From: Cryptosporangium arvum DSM 44712
Lineage (GTDB): Bacteria; Actinomycetota; Actinomycetes; Mycobacteriales; Cryptosporangiaceae
NCBI RefSeq assembly: GCF_000585375.1
Contig: NZ_KK073874.1
Coordinates: forward strand, 1,426,001-1,490,000
Direction of reading: 5' to 3'
DNA length: 64,000 nucleotides
Shown in pieces: positions 1-8,154 of the stretch (the stretch's first letter is position 1; each line of letters starts with the position of its first letter). Position numbers and translations under genes: made by a program. Below the pieces are notes generated by a model. That model did not search any database, was not told the origin of the DNA, and was given only the letters and a program-made list of their open reading frames with translations.

Positions 1-1
1 C

Positions 2-1027
2 CGGCCTCAAGCGGTCGGCGCGGGCGCGTCGATGGAGTACCTGGGCGGTCGGTGGCGGCCGATCCCGAACGGCTTCGTCGTGGTCGGCCGGCTGCTGGAT
101 GGTCAGACACCGGTCGACTACGCGAAGGTCTCCGAGCCACTCGCGGAGTCCTGGCAAGTGGCGCGGGTGGCGGTCGACTCTCCGGCGCGGGGATGGGTGC
201 GGCTCAAAGCGTTGTGGTCCGATCCACTGGCCACACCGCTGCGGGCACCGCTACCGAATCCGCGGCCCGACCTGCGGGCGCTGTTGCTGGGCCAGCGGGA
301 AGACGGGCTGGCCTGGACGGAGCGGCTAATCGGCCGTCACCTCTTGGTCGCGGGCGCCACGGGTGCGGGTAAGGGCTCGGTGCAGTGGTCGGTGATCCGG
401 GCGCTGGCTCCGCTGATCCGGTGGCGGGTCGTGGAGGTGTGGACGCTCGATCCGAAACGAATCGAGTTCGCGTCGGGCGGCCGGCTGTTCGCCCGGTACG
501 CGGCCGAACCTGTCGACATGGTCGAGCTGGTCGAGGCGGCGGCACAGTTGGTCGCTGATCGCGCACGGCGGATGGCTGGTCACGCCCGAACCCACGTGGC
601 GCGGCGCGGTGATCCGTTCGTGCTCCTCAACATCGATGAGTTGGCGTTCCTGACCGCGTACCTGACCGATCGGAAGCTCAAGGACCGGTTCGCTGGCGCG
701 CTGGCGACCGTGCTCACCCAGGGGCGGGCGCTCGGCGTGGCGGTACTGGCAGCAGTGCAGGATCCGCGCAAGGAGACCGTTCCGCTGCGGCAGCTGTTCA
801 CCACCCGGATCGCGCTGCGGCTCGACGAACCGTCGCAAGTGGATCTGGTGCTCGGTGACGGCGCGGCCGATCGGGGTGCAGCGGCGCACCTGATCCCACG
901 GGACGAGGCGACCGGCGCCGGCATCGCCTACGTGATCACCGATGGCGACGCCACGCCTCGGCGGGTGCGTGCCGGCTACCTCTCCGACCGGGACATTGCT
1001 TGGACCGTCGCGACCTTCGCCCGATGA
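2..1027 (+). CDS. FtsK/SpoIIIE (TraB-like) DNA translocase, 5' end outside window
   Basis: ATPase that pumps double-stranded plasmid DNA between mycelial cells during AICE conjugation. The Walker A motif GATGAGKGS lies about 107 residues after the first in-window ATG (32), and the Walker B segment FVLLNIDELAFL is clear. The C-terminal half has the conserved GRALGVAVLAAVQDP strand and arginine region of FtsK motors. The reading frame is open to the window edge and the protein lacks the two N-terminal membrane helices usual in the family, so the true start is probably upstream. A 100-bp gap separates it from the replication initiator downstream. A housekeeping FtsK is unlikely because of the small size and the Rep neighbour. 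Confidence 0.85.
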   Translation, partial: RPQAVGAGASMEYLGGRWRPIPNGFVVVGRLLDGQTPVDYAKVSEPLAESWQVARVAVDSPARGWVRLKALWSDPLATPLRAPLPNPRPDLRALLLGQREDGLAWTERLIGRHLLVAGATGAGKGSVQWSVIRALAPLIRWRVVEVWTLDPKRIEFASGGRLFARYAAEPVDMVELVEAAAQLVADRARRMAGHARTHVARRGDPFVLLNIDELAFLTAYLTDRKLKDRFAGALATVLTQGRALGVAVLAAVQDPRKETVPLRQLFTTRIALRLDEPSQVDLVLGDGAADRGAAAHLIPRDEATGAGIAYVITDGDATPRRVRAGYLSDRDIAWTVATFAR

Positions 1028-1127
1028 ACGGCCGACCCAGGACCGGTCCGGGCTCCTGCGGACGGGCAGCTAATGCGGCGGCTGCCCGTCCGCGCTCCAT
1101 TCACCGCGCCTCGGAAAGGGGGCGAGC

Positions 1128-2510
1128 ATGACCAAAGACTCAGGTGCGTTGGCCGGGCTCCTCGACTCCGCTGGGCTCACTCCGGACGTCCTCGCCGGTC
1201 TGATTGACATCGTCGGCGCCGGCGACCTGTCGGAGTTGCGGCGGCAACTGCGGACCGTCGGTGGCTGCTCCCGGCCGATCCAGCTGTCCGGAACCGTCTT
1301 CCGCCTCGACCCGGCCTCCGGCGTAATTGCGCCGTCCTGGTATTCGACGGAGGAGGCGACCGGAACTCTGCTTGTTCCATGCGGCTCCCGGCACGGCGTG
1401 CTGTGCCAAGCCTGCGCCCGGCGATATGCCGGTGACACCTGGTTCCTGATCTATGCCGGACTCGCGGGCGGTAAAGGTCGGGCGCCGTCGGTGCGGACAC
1501 ATCCGCGGCTGTTCGTCACGCTGACCGCACCCGGCTTTGGTCCGGTCCATTCCTCGAACGTCGGCTCGGACGGGAATCCTGCGCTCTGTCGTCCTCGGCG
1601 GGACCGGCCGATCTGCCCGCACGGCCTTCCGGCCTGGTGCCCGGCTCGGCATCCGGCGACCGATCCGCTGGTCGGTGCTCCGCTGTGTCATGGCTGCTAC
1701 GACTGGCCCGGCCTCGTCCTGTTCAACGCGCACGCCTCGGCGCTCTGGCACCGCTGGCGTATCCAACTCGGCCGTGAAGTGGCTCGGCTCGCCGGTCGGA
1801 CCGTGCGGGACGTCGCTGCGTTGGTGCGGGTCGCCTGCATGCGAGTCGCCGAGATGCAAGCGAGGGGCGCGGTCCACCTGCACGCGATCATCCGGGCCGA
1901 CGCTGCGACCGATCCCGACCGGGCGCCTCCGGCCTGGCTGACTGCCGACCTGCTCGCAGAGGCGGCGATCGAGGCGGCCGGCCGCGTGTGGATGGCGGCT
2001 CCGCTGAATCGGGTGGGGGAGTGGGAGTTCGCCTGGGGCCGGCAGGTGACCGCTGATCCGATCCCGCCCGGCAACGATGACGAGACTGAGCGGCGGCTAG
2101 CGGCCTACCTCGCCAAGTACGTCACCAAGTCCCTCGGCGTCGGTCTGGCACGGCGGATTGGCGCACCGGCGGAGATACCGATCCTCGACGTCCCATCACA
2201 CATCCGGGCCGTGATCGGTGTCGCCTGGCGGCTCGGCGCACTGCCAGAGCTCCAGTCGCTGCGGCTCCGGGCGTGGGCACATCAGAACGGATTCCGCGGC
2301 ACCGTCGCTGCGCGGACACGGACGTACTCCACCACTCTGACCGCGCTCCACCAGCAGCGGCGTGACTACCGGGCCGCTCAATCGGACGACGACCGGTTCG
2401 GCGACGACGTCGCTGGGCCCACTCGCTTCCGCTACGCCCGGAACGGCCTCGATGCGGCCGGCGCCTGGCTCGCCGCTACCGAACACGACACCAACCCGGA
2501 AGGAGACTGA
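1128..2510 (+). CDS. RepSA-like rolling-circle replication initiator
   Basis: Predicted 460-residue initiator that nicks the element's double-strand origin to start rolling-circle replication. The sequence shows the HUH metal-binding motif in VHLHAIIRAD and, about 80 residues later, the YLAKYVTKS segment holding the likely catalytic tyrosine. Cys pairs near residues 85-97 and 160-190 (CQACARRY, CPHG, CHGCYDW) look like a zinc-binding region common to actinobacterial Rep proteins. The ATG is preceded by GAAAGGGGGCGAGC, a purine-rich ribosome site. It follows the translocase, as in pSAM2-type elements, and the stop is two bases before the next gene's ATG. Confidence 0.85.
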   Translation: MTKDSGALAGLLDSAGLTPDVLAGLIDIVGAGDLSELRRQLRTVGGCSRPIQLSGTVFRLDPASGVIAPSWYSTEEATGTLLVPCGSRHGVLCQACARRYAGDTWFLIYAGLAGGKGRAPSVRTHPRLFVTLTAPGFGPVHSSNVGSDGNPALCRPRRDRPICPHGLPAWCPARHPATDPLVGAPLCHGCYDWPGLVLFNAHASALWHRWRIQLGREVARLAGRTVRDVAALVRVACMRVAEMQARGAVHLHAIIRADAATDPDRAPPAWLTADLLAEAAIEAAGRVWMAAPLNRVGEWEFAWGRQVTADPIPPGNDDETERRLAAYLAKYVTKSLGVGLARRIGAPAEIPILDVPSHIRAVIGVAWRLGALPELQSLRLRAWAHQNGFRGTVAARTRTYSTTLTALHQQRRDYRAAQSDDDRFGDDVAGPTRFRYARNGLDAAGAWLAATEHDTNPEGD

Positions 2511-2512
2511 CC

Positions 2513-3130
2513 ATGACACGGAATCGGCCACCCGGGCGCCTAGTCGCTGCCAGATCTCGTAGCTGGCTCCTGCCGGGTATCCCGCCACCACGCACCATCA
2601 ACGCGCGTGCCCCGACCGACGATGACGAACTCCTAGAGATGGGCCGGCGGCGTCCGGTCCTGGCGCTGGCAGCAACCGGTGTGGTGCTGGTGCTCGGACT
2701 GGTCGCCTGCACGGTCGGCATCGGCTTCTCGGTCGTGGACGACACCCCGAACGATCCCGAAGTCCGCGTGATGTGGTTCCTCAGCTGGGCGTTCCCGGAC
2801 GTCGGCGAGAAGGGTCCGTGGCGGCGGAACGTCTGCGGCGACGCTACCGACCGAATCGGGGCGGTCATAGACACAGAAGATCGGCGGCTACACGACCAGT
2901 TCGCGCCCGACTGGATCGCCAGCCACGCATGGAATCCGGACTACCGCTCGACGGAGAACAAGAAGCGCGCGACGGTGACGGTCGAGGGCCGGCTAGAGAT
3001 TCATCGGGCTGACGAGAGCGGCTTCAACCCGTACTCGGTTCCCGACCGGACGTGGACGTTCACGCTGCGGCGCAACTGGATGCGGGAGTGGGTCTGGTGC
3101 ATCGATCATCTGGAGACTCGGCCAGCGTGA
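2513..3130 (+). CDS. Small membrane protein of the element, unknown function
   Basis: 205-residue protein starting two bases after the rep stop codon, with GGAAGGAGAC as the ribosome site, so probably cotranscribed and coupled to rep. A basic N-terminus is followed by one hydrophobic helix at about residues 49-71 (VLALAATGVVLVLGLVAC and following). The rest is predicted extracytoplasmic, with several Trp residues, which is common for small conjugation-accessory proteins of AICEs. I do not recognise a family. It may help mating-pair or spread functions, by position only. Transcription probably ends at the hairpin at 3196-3239. Confidence 0.7.
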   Translation: MTRNRPPGRLVAARSRSWLLPGIPPPRTINARAPTDDDELLEMGRRRPVLALAATGVVLVLGLVACTVGIGFSVVDDTPNDPEVRVMWFLSWAFPDVGEKGPWRRNVCGDATDRIGAVIDTEDRRLHDQFAPDWIASHAWNPDYRSTENKKRATVTVEGRLEIHRADESGFNPYSVPDRTWTFTLRRNWMREWVWCIDHLETRPA

Positions 3131-3195
3131 GTGTCGCCGACGTCCTGTCCCCGTACCCGCCAAGCGTCCGGTACGGGGACCGTACGGCGTCCTTC

Positions 3196-3239
3196 GGCCA
3201 GCGCCGCTCCTGGAACTCTCTTCGGGAGCGGCGCTGGCC
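3196..3239. terminator. Bidirectional terminator, perfect 15-bp stem
   Basis: GGCCAGCGCCGCTCC (3196-3210) and its exact reverse complement (3225-3239) flank a 14-base loop. It lies between the convergent genes ending at 3130 (+) and 3261 (-), the right position for a shared terminator. No long T-run follows, as is usual in high-GC actinobacteria. Confidence 0.7.
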
Positions 3240-3260
3240 TGAACTGCTCCTCGCCGGTGG

Positions 3261-3728
3261 TCATGACCGCTCGGCGAGCGCCCGGACTGCTCGGCGGTGC
3301 TCCGGTTCGAGTCCGAATCGAAGACCGGTCGGTGTCGGGCCGCTGTCCCACAATGCGGCCTGAGCGTTGACCCAGTGCAGGAACTCGGCTCGCGCCTCTG
3401 CCGTCGTGTTGCCGCGAGCGATGGCTACGTCAGTCCACTTCGCTCCACCTTCGATCGCCTCGCGCACGTCCGCCTGTGAACCCCAGCTGAGGGCACGGCT
3501 GATCGCGGTGCGAAGGGCCAGCAGATAGAGGAAGTCCTCGGCCACCAACTCGTCCGGAAGGTAGCCCGCCCGCGTCGCGTGTGCGCGCTGACTGAGGTCC
3601 AGTTCGTTCGCCAGAAGCGAGCTGAGCGGAACGTCGAGCAAGTCGCTCGGATTCGGCGCGACAGGGCGCTCTCTGTCTAGCCCTGTGGCCGCGAGCGGGC
3701 TGCCGTAGCGAGCTAAGCCGTGCATCAT
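3261..3728 (-). CDS. Helical cytoplasmic protein, unknown; divergent from XRE regulator
   Basis: 155-residue protein without signal peptide or membrane helix, rich in Ala, Leu, Arg and Glu and predicted largely helical. The middle (LVAEDFLYLLALRTAISRALS) and the C-terminal part (TAEARAEFLHWVNAQAALW) look like helix-forming segments. It is divergently transcribed from the XRE-DUF5753 gene across a 134-bp gap filled with inverted repeats, so the XRE protein may control it. Similar small proteins often sit beside XRE/DUF397 genes in actinobacteria, but I know no function. The start chosen is the first of two consecutive ATGs; the second is equally possible. Confidence 0.6.
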   Translation of the reverse strand: MMHGLARYGSPLAATGLDRERPVAPNPSDLLDVPLSSLLANELDLSQRAHATRAGYLPDELVAEDFLYLLALRTAISRALSWGSQADVREAIEGGAKWTDVAIARGNTTAEARAEFLHWVNAQAALWDSGPTPTGLRFGLEPEHRRAVRALAERS

Positions 3729-3762
3729 CAGCGTGCCTCTCGATAGCGATTACCAGCTCAAC

Positions 3763-3785
3763 GAGACTCTCTTAGTGAGAGTCTC
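3763..3785. promoter_or_regulatory. Operator-like palindrome, perfect 9-bp arms
   Basis: GAGACTCTC (3763-3771), spacer TTAGT, GAGAGTCTC (3777-3785). It lies in the divergent gap between the 3261-3728 gene and the XRE regulator, 35 bases upstream of the former's start. A binding site for the XRE protein encoded next door is the simplest explanation. Confidence 0.55.
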
Positions 3786-3814
3786 ATAACCAGACCGCGA
3801 GGCTTCTTTCGCGC

Positions 3815-3829
3815 GTCTCACGGGGAGAC
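3815..3829. promoter_or_regulatory. Second GTCTC/GAGAC inverted repeat upstream of XRE gene
   Basis: GTCTC (3815-3819), spacer ACGGG, GAGAC (3825-3829). The half-site matches the outer five bases of the palindrome at 3763-3785, which suggests a two-site operator for one regulator. It sits 34 bases before the preferred ATG of the XRE gene. Confidence 0.45.
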
Positions 3830-3862
3830 AGACAGAATGAGTGCGTGACGGGAGATGGGCCG

Positions 3863-4702
3863 ATGTCCGGAGCGGCAACGCCTACAGTCGTACGTCGCCA
3901 GCTCGGCCGGCGGTTGCGCTTACTTCGTGAAGCGGCCGGTGTCTCGGTGGAGAGCGTCGTCGCTGACCGTCGTCTCGGGATCTCGCGAGCGAAGCTCTAC
4001 AAGCTCGAAGCCGGCAAGCATCCGGCTAAGCCTCAAGACGTCGCGGCCCTCTGCCGTCACTACCGGGCGTCGAATGAGGAAATCGAAGCCCTGACGACGC
4101 TCGCGCTGGCGACGCAAGGCAGCAGCTGGTGGCACATTTTCGGTGAAGACACGGTTCCGGCGTGGTTCAGCCTCTACGTCGATCTCGAGCCTGCCGCAGC
4201 GTCGATCCGGTCGTACGAAGCTGAGCTGGTGCCTGGCCTGCTCCAGACACCTGAGTACGCGCTGGCGGTCTACCAGGCGCGCAACCCGACCGACGATGTG
4301 AACGACCTGCGGCGGCGCGTCGCAGTGCGGATGGAACGGCAAGCCATTCTCGATCGGCCGACACCGCCAGCCTTCCACGCCATCCTCAACGAAGCGGTCC
4401 TGCTTCGGGAGGTCGGCGGGCCGGCGGTCATGGCGGCTCAAATCGACAAGCTGCGCGGGGCTGCGGATCGTCCGTCGACCATGATCGACGTGCTTCCGTT
4501 CAAGGCTGGCGCGCACGCTGCCATGGAAAGCTCGTTCGGGATCCTCGACTTCCCCGACGCGGAGGAAGACCCGTCCGTGGTCTACCTCGACTCGCCCAGC
4601 TCGGCCGCCTACCTCCAGCAGCGTGCAGAGTTGGAGCGGTACACAACGATCTTCGAGACCGTCCGGACCGGCACCATTCCCCTCCAGGAGTACCTGACAT
4701 GA
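3863..4702 (+). CDS. XRE-family regulator with DUF5753 domain
   Basis: 279-residue DNA-binding regulator. A helix-turn-helix lies at about residues 10-65 (LGRRLRLLREAAGVSVE, then SRAKLYKLEAGKHPAK). The rest is the DUF5753 domain typical of actinobacterial XRE proteins, including AASIRSYEAELVPGLLQTPEYA. The partner DUF397 gene overlaps its stop by four bases (ATGA), the standard arrangement of this widespread pair; related pairs affect antibiotic production and development in Streptomyces. An in-frame GTG at 3845 is an alternative start; ATG 3863 is preferred because GGGAGAT lies just upstream. The GAGAC/GTCTC palindromes upstream suggest autoregulation. Confidence 0.88.
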   Translation: MSGAATPTVVRRQLGRRLRLLREAAGVSVESVVADRRLGISRAKLYKLEAGKHPAKPQDVAALCRHYRASNEEIEALTTLALATQGSSWWHIFGEDTVPAWFSLYVDLEPAAASIRSYEAELVPGLLQTPEYALAVYQARNPTDDVNDLRRRVAVRMERQAILDRPTPPAFHAILNEAVLLREVGGPAVMAAQIDKLRGAADRPSTMIDVLPFKAGAHAAMESSFGILDFPDAEEDPSVVYLDSPSSAAYLQQRAELERYTTIFETVRTGTIPLQEYLT

Positions 4703-4896
4703 GCGACCCGCGGTTCTTCAAGAGCAGCTACTCCGGCGGTAGCGGGGGCAACTGCGTCGAGTGCGCGTATGGCTCCGACTCCGTGTTTGTCCGCGATAGC
4801 AAGGACACTGACGGAACTGTGCTCTCGTTCGGTCGGCCGGCCTGGGCGACCTTCATCGATGACGCTCGGCGTGGACTCTTCGATCAGCCGCGTTAG
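4699..4896 (+). CDS. DUF397 domain protein
   Basis: 65-residue protein with the hallmark DUF397 pattern: FFKSSYSGGSGGNCVECAY near the start, VFVRDSKD in the middle and a FGRPAWATFIDDAR end. Its ATG overlaps the stop of the XRE-DUF5753 gene (ATGA), so the two are translationally coupled. DUF397 proteins such as WhiJ-associated partners act with the cognate XRE regulator, probably as antagonist or co-regulator. Its length is normal for the family. Confidence 0.9.
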   Translation: MSDPRFFKSSYSGGSGGNCVECAYGSDSVFVRDSKDTDGTVLSFGRPAWATFIDDARRGLFDQPR

Positions 4897-4969
4897 CGAT
4901 GCATCTCCTGCGGGCCGCTAGCATCTGATCGCTTCCCGCGATGGGACTGCCGGTGACTTCGGAGGAGAT

Positions 4970-5662
4970 GTGACGGGACACCTTCGTGTGTGGCTAGCTA
5001 TTTTGCTCAGCGCGGCTGGCACGCTTCTTCTCATCGCCCGGCTCGTGCCGGAGGTGGACCTCCTCGAGCTCGCCCTCCGGTGGTGGCCGATTGTACTGAT
5101 AGGTCTCGGTGTAATCGGCATCCTGAACTTAGTGCGGGCCCATGTTTCACTGGTGGCGCCGTTAGGTGTAATCGGGCTCGGCGGGATACTGCTCGTGTTT
5201 ACTCTAGACCCCCTCCCTGACGACTATAAGCCGATTTTCGTTCCCCTGCTTTTGCTGCTGTCGGGCCTCGCGCTACTCGCTCAGGGTGCCTTGAGTCCAA
5301 GAGTTAAGAACTCTGGCGTCAAACGGAAAACGTTTGCATTTTCCGGTAAGTTCATTCAGTGGAATCCGGGTGATGAGCCCCTCGCAATCGTGCAGTCGCT
5401 GTTCAGCGGATGCATTATTGAAGTAAGCTCGACCTCCGGGGATTTAAAGGATGCTCGCCTCGAAGTCACTGCGCTGGCTGGTAGCGTAGAGATTAGATTT
5501 TCGGACATGTGGACGGTGGATCTGGCAACACGCAATTCCGGTCAGTCTATTGAACAAAGTTTCGCAAGTAGTCCGCCTGGCGGACCACGTTTGAAGGTGG
5601 TTGCGCTCTCGCTAGGGGCTGCGATTAGGACCGCTCGACTCAACGGACAAGTGCTTGATTAG
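4970..5662 (+). CDS. LiaI/LiaF-like membrane protein
   Basis: 230-residue protein with a GTG start behind GGAGGAG. The N-terminal third holds about four hydrophobic helices; LRWWPIVLIGLGVIGIL matches the WP-containing helix typical of LiaI-LiaF/DUF5668 membrane modules. The C-terminal half (about 120-230) is a soluble, beta-rich domain resembling the LiaF C-terminal domain, with SLFSGCIIEVSS and LAGSVEIRF strands. LiaF proteins modulate envelope-stress signalling, but no LiaRS-type pair is adjacent. Codon use is clearly more AT-rich than in the surrounding chromosome, which fits acquired cargo. Function here is inferred from fold only. Confidence 0.6.
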   Translation: MTGHLRVWLAILLSAAGTLLLIARLVPEVDLLELALRWWPIVLIGLGVIGILNLVRAHVSLVAPLGVIGLGGILLVFTLDPLPDDYKPIFVPLLLLLSGLALLAQGALSPRVKNSGVKRKTFAFSGKFIQWNPGDEPLAIVQSLFSGCIIEVSSTSGDLKDARLEVTALAGSVEIRFSDMWTVDLATRNSGQSIEQSFASSPPGGPRLKVVALSLGAAIRTARLNGQVLD

Positions 5663-5678
5663 ATAAATTCGCGGCTAG

Positions 5679-6659
5679 CTAGGCTGGATCCTCGTCAGAA
5701 GTGCTTGCTTGACGATGATCAACGCGAATGCCGAAATCTTGATCAGTAATGGCGTTGGTCAGCTTAATTTTCTTGCTGTTTAGTCCGCCACTCCACAGCT
5801 GTGTCAGATTTTCGTGTATCGAACGCTCGGCGTCCGTATCCACGGGGAGGGCGAGGCCCATTTCTTTAATCAGCCGGAGCCGGAAAACATCGATGGCAGA
5901 TGTTACTACGACCCCGTAGTTCGCCGCGGCAGCCAGGCTTGCTCTGTAGGCCGCCCATGAGCCAGCCGCGAACAGCGCCGGAACGAGCATCCATATAGGA
6001 TATTGCAGTAGAAGTGCGAGGGAACTGCAAGAACAGAGTGCGAGTGCCATACATATCCGACATGCAAAGTCCAACTGGTCGCGGTGCGAATCTATGATCT
6101 TTAGGGCGGGCTCTGGAAGTACGTAATATAGTCGACTCCAGAACGCAATTGCTTCGATCCCCAAGCCAAAGCCTGCTTTTGATTCGAATGCGAGCATTCG
6201 GTTGCCTAAAGCTGTTGGCCGGACCTCGCCTGAGAAAGGCCAATCTTCTCGTAAGCGCTGTCTTGAATCTTCCACCATGCCGGGCGGCAGCGTGGATCGG
6301 GAGATCCACTTGTGCCGTCCGCGTCGACGTCTCTGAATCCACGACCCAAGTTCGGCCGCTCCGCCCATGAATCCAGACCGTGACCAGTATCCCTCCATAA
6401 ATCGAACTGAGGCGAACTCAAGAGGTTGTAGAAGCAGTGAAGCAATGGCTATGAAGATCGTCGCCCCGACCGCACCAACCCAGCCGTAGTTTCGCGCTCT
6501 GTCGAGTAGTAGATCCAATGATGGTGACTGGGTGGGGGCGCCAGATAGCAGTAAGCATGCCGGGGTGATCGTTACGAGCGTTGCGGGCAGAACATTTACG
6601 ATACGGAAATGGAGCGGAAAATCAGATTCGCTCAATCCGATGCTTCCGAGGTTCGTCAT
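5679..6659 (-). CDS. Multi-helix membrane protein, unknown (AT-rich cargo)
   Basis: 326-residue protein with hydrophobic segments near residues 18-40, 54-75 and 205-245, separated by a long soluble stretch with RRRRGRHKW and several Trp residues, and a soluble C-terminal tail. I recognise no family. The topology, helices flanking a cytoplasmic domain, recalls proteins of putative phage-defence or stress-response membrane pairs, but no catalytic motif is visible. Its ATG overlaps the stop of the upstream gene (6656-6943) as ATGA, so the two form a coupled two-gene operon. Base composition is markedly lower in GC than in core genes. Confidence 0.6.
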   Translation of the reverse strand: MTNLGSIGLSESDFPLHFRIVNVLPATLVTITPACLLLSGAPTQSPSLDLLLDRARNYGWVGAVGATIFIAIASLLLQPLEFASVRFMEGYWSRSGFMGGAAELGSWIQRRRRGRHKWISRSTLPPGMVEDSRQRLREDWPFSGEVRPTALGNRMLAFESKAGFGLGIEAIAFWSRLYYVLPEPALKIIDSHRDQLDFACRICMALALCSCSSLALLLQYPIWMLVPALFAAGSWAAYRASLAAAANYGVVVTSAIDVFRLRLIKEMGLALPVDTDAERSIHENLTQLWSGGLNSKKIKLTNAITDQDFGIRVDHRQASTSDEDPA

Positions 6660-6943
6660 AACTCTGCCCTGCGGTGTATCGAGCAGTAAAAATCGATATA
6701 CGTATGAAGTCCGGGGTCATAAATGGTTTCCAGAGACATTTCCTCGCATTGCTCAAAGAAGCACGACACTGCAACTTGCTCTCCTGGTCGTATGAATTCG
6801 ACCGAAAATGCGCCGTGCACTAAACAGTGATTGACGGCTTCATCGCCTAAAACCATGAAATCGCGCCATCGGCATTGATCGCCTGGAGGGCGGCATACGG
6901 CGAGCCGCTGTCGCGGCCCGCCCGCCAGTCTGCTGTAGGTCAT
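6656..6943 (-). CDS. Small soluble protein, unknown, coupled to the membrane protein
   Basis: About 95 residues with five Cys, including CFFEQCEE near the middle and a Cys close to the C-terminus, and no membrane helix or signal peptide. It ends in an ATGA overlap with the membrane-protein gene. The ATG at 6943 is chosen because the frame upstream of it looks non-coding; no strong ribosome site is visible, and the ATG encoding MVLGDEAVN further in is a fallback. I do not recognise a family. The conserved coupling suggests that it acts with the membrane protein. Confidence 0.42.
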   Translation of the reverse strand: MTYSRLAGGPRQRLAVCRPPGDQCRWRDFMVLGDEAVNHCLVHGAFSVEFIRPGEQVAVSCFFEQCEEMSLETIYDPGLHTYIDFYCSIHRRAEL

Positions 6944-7228
6944 ATTGTGATGCCGGAGTAATCGGATATGACCACGACCGGACGACACGAACGGATACCT
7001 GAGCCGGATGTGACAGGCTCTAGGTAAAGAAGGCTGACCATGCGACCACCCCACCGAACGCGTCGCGTCCCCATCAGTGTTCCGTGGGTCGCCGTACTTG
7101 CGCAGGCAATCCAGCTAAGTAGCCACACGGCGGACCTGGAAGGCAGCAGAGACCAGGACCAGGTGGTAACCGCTGAGACCTAGGTCGTTCTTGCGTGCTG
7201 AGGCGGGCGTCCTCGTGCGAGGAGGCGG

Positions 7229-7588
7229 CTACTGCCAACAGGTGGCATAGAAGATGCCTGCCACCCCGTTGTTCAAGCTGGCGAGCATGATCAAGCCGGG
7301 CAGCCCGAGCGAACCCGTGACCACCCCGGCGAGGGCGAGACCGGATCCGCGGCGGCGTTCTCGCTCGCAGCGTCGCAGCGCGATGGCCCCTATCGCTACT
7401 GCGGCGGCCGAGCATGCCGCCAGCAGAAACGAGCCCGCAGTCGACGGTGCGGCAAGTGAGGCGTTCATCCCGTAGATCGGGAGATACGGCGCCCCACCGA
7501 TGAATCCCAGAACTCCGAGCACGACCGCTACGACCGCGAGCCGATCACGTCCGGCACCCGGCGACGTCGGCATGGATGCATCTGTCAT
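7229..7588 (-). CDS. DUF4190-like small membrane protein
   Basis: 119-residue protein with a short hydrophilic N-terminus followed by a helix (LAVVAVVLGVLGFIGG), further helices near residues 50-65 and 80-100, and a basic RRCERERRRGSG loop between them. The pattern of a leading Val/Gly-rich helix, a GAIALRR loop and a GLALAGVVTGSLGL helix is that of DUF4190, common in actinobacteria and of unknown role. GGGGG lies about five bases before the ATG at 7588. It is the last gene of the putative element before tRNA-Lys. Confidence 0.65.
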   Translation of the reverse strand: MTDASMPTSPGAGRDRLAVVAVVLGVLGFIGGAPYLPIYGMNASLAAPSTAGSFLLAACSAAAVAIGAIALRRCERERRRGSGLALAGVVTGSLGLPGLIMLASLNNGVAGIFYATCWQ

Positions 7589-7910
7589 CTGGCACCCCCG
7601 CCCGACCGATCGACCCATAACCGCACGACCTGAGCCGCATCCCGTCTGCCGTCGACCCACCCCCTGGGGAGCGGGCCGGCGGCGGGGCCGCCACATGTCA
7701 TCACGCCGGACGGCAGCCAAGAGACGATGGCGGTCCCGCTGTTGGTCTGCTCGGCTTGCCCTGGGTCGCCGGCAGACGGGATGCCCCATCCCCGGAGCCC
7801 GAGCGCCCCCGACGGAGTCAAAGCGTGGGGTAAACGTGGGGCCGGTAACCGTGGGGTCAACCGCAGCCAGGGGCCGTAGCCCGCTGACCTGCGGTGATGA
7901 GAAGAAAGAG
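7589..7910. other. Gene-free junction between element and tRNA-Lys; candidate att region
   Basis: No convincing gene is seen in these 322 bases. Three copies of CGTGGGG lie at 7824-7830, 7835-7841 and 7850-7856 in the same orientation, two of them next to GTAAAC/GTAACC sequences, within 90 bp of the tRNA 3' end. Repeats in this position would suit arm-type integrase binding sites. Right attachment site is an inference; no duplicated tRNA segment is present in the window to prove it. Confidence 0.4.
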
Positions 7911-7983
<73 letters not shown>

Positions 7984-8099
7984 TAGCCATCCCCGGACCG
8001 TTTGACCGCCCCGGTGACGAGAACCAACGATAGCAGCCCGCTCTCGAACGCTGAAATCGCGCCTCTAGCTGAACCGCCCCCCTAGTTCACGCGTAGGGG

Positions 8100-8128
8100 T
8101 TGACAACGTCATGTACAGGTGATTCACA
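8100..8128 (+). promoter_or_regulatory. Possible promoter of the L,D-transpeptidase gene
   Basis: TTGACA at 8100-8105 is an exact -35 hexamer 50 bases before the start codon. The -10 is weak: TTCACA at 8123-8128 gives 17-base spacing. Housekeeping-sigma use is likely but unproven. Confidence 0.35.
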
Positions 8129-8154
8129 GTGTTGTGTAGGTATACGGCAGGCGG

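Larger units (their letters stand above)
1..7910. mobile_element. Integrated AICE-like element (one end only), bordered by tRNA-Lys
   Basis: The segment carries genes typical of pSAM2-type actinomycete integrative and conjugative elements: an FtsK-like translocase, a RepSA-like initiator with an HUH motif, and an XRE/DUF397 pair. It stops at the 3' end of a tRNA-Lys gene, the usual integration target of such elements. From about 5.0 to 7.0 kb the DNA is visibly richer in A+T than the neighbouring chromosome, which suggests transfer. The other end lies outside the window. I see no integrase, excisionase or second copy of the tRNA 3' end, so the element is either incomplete here or its recombination module lies to the left. 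Confidence 0.62.

Noticed and set aside
7040-7183. 47-codon plus-strand ORF starting MRPPHRTRRV
   Set aside because: No homology is recognised, the ribosome site is weak and codon use is atypical; it was not strong enough to list as a gene.
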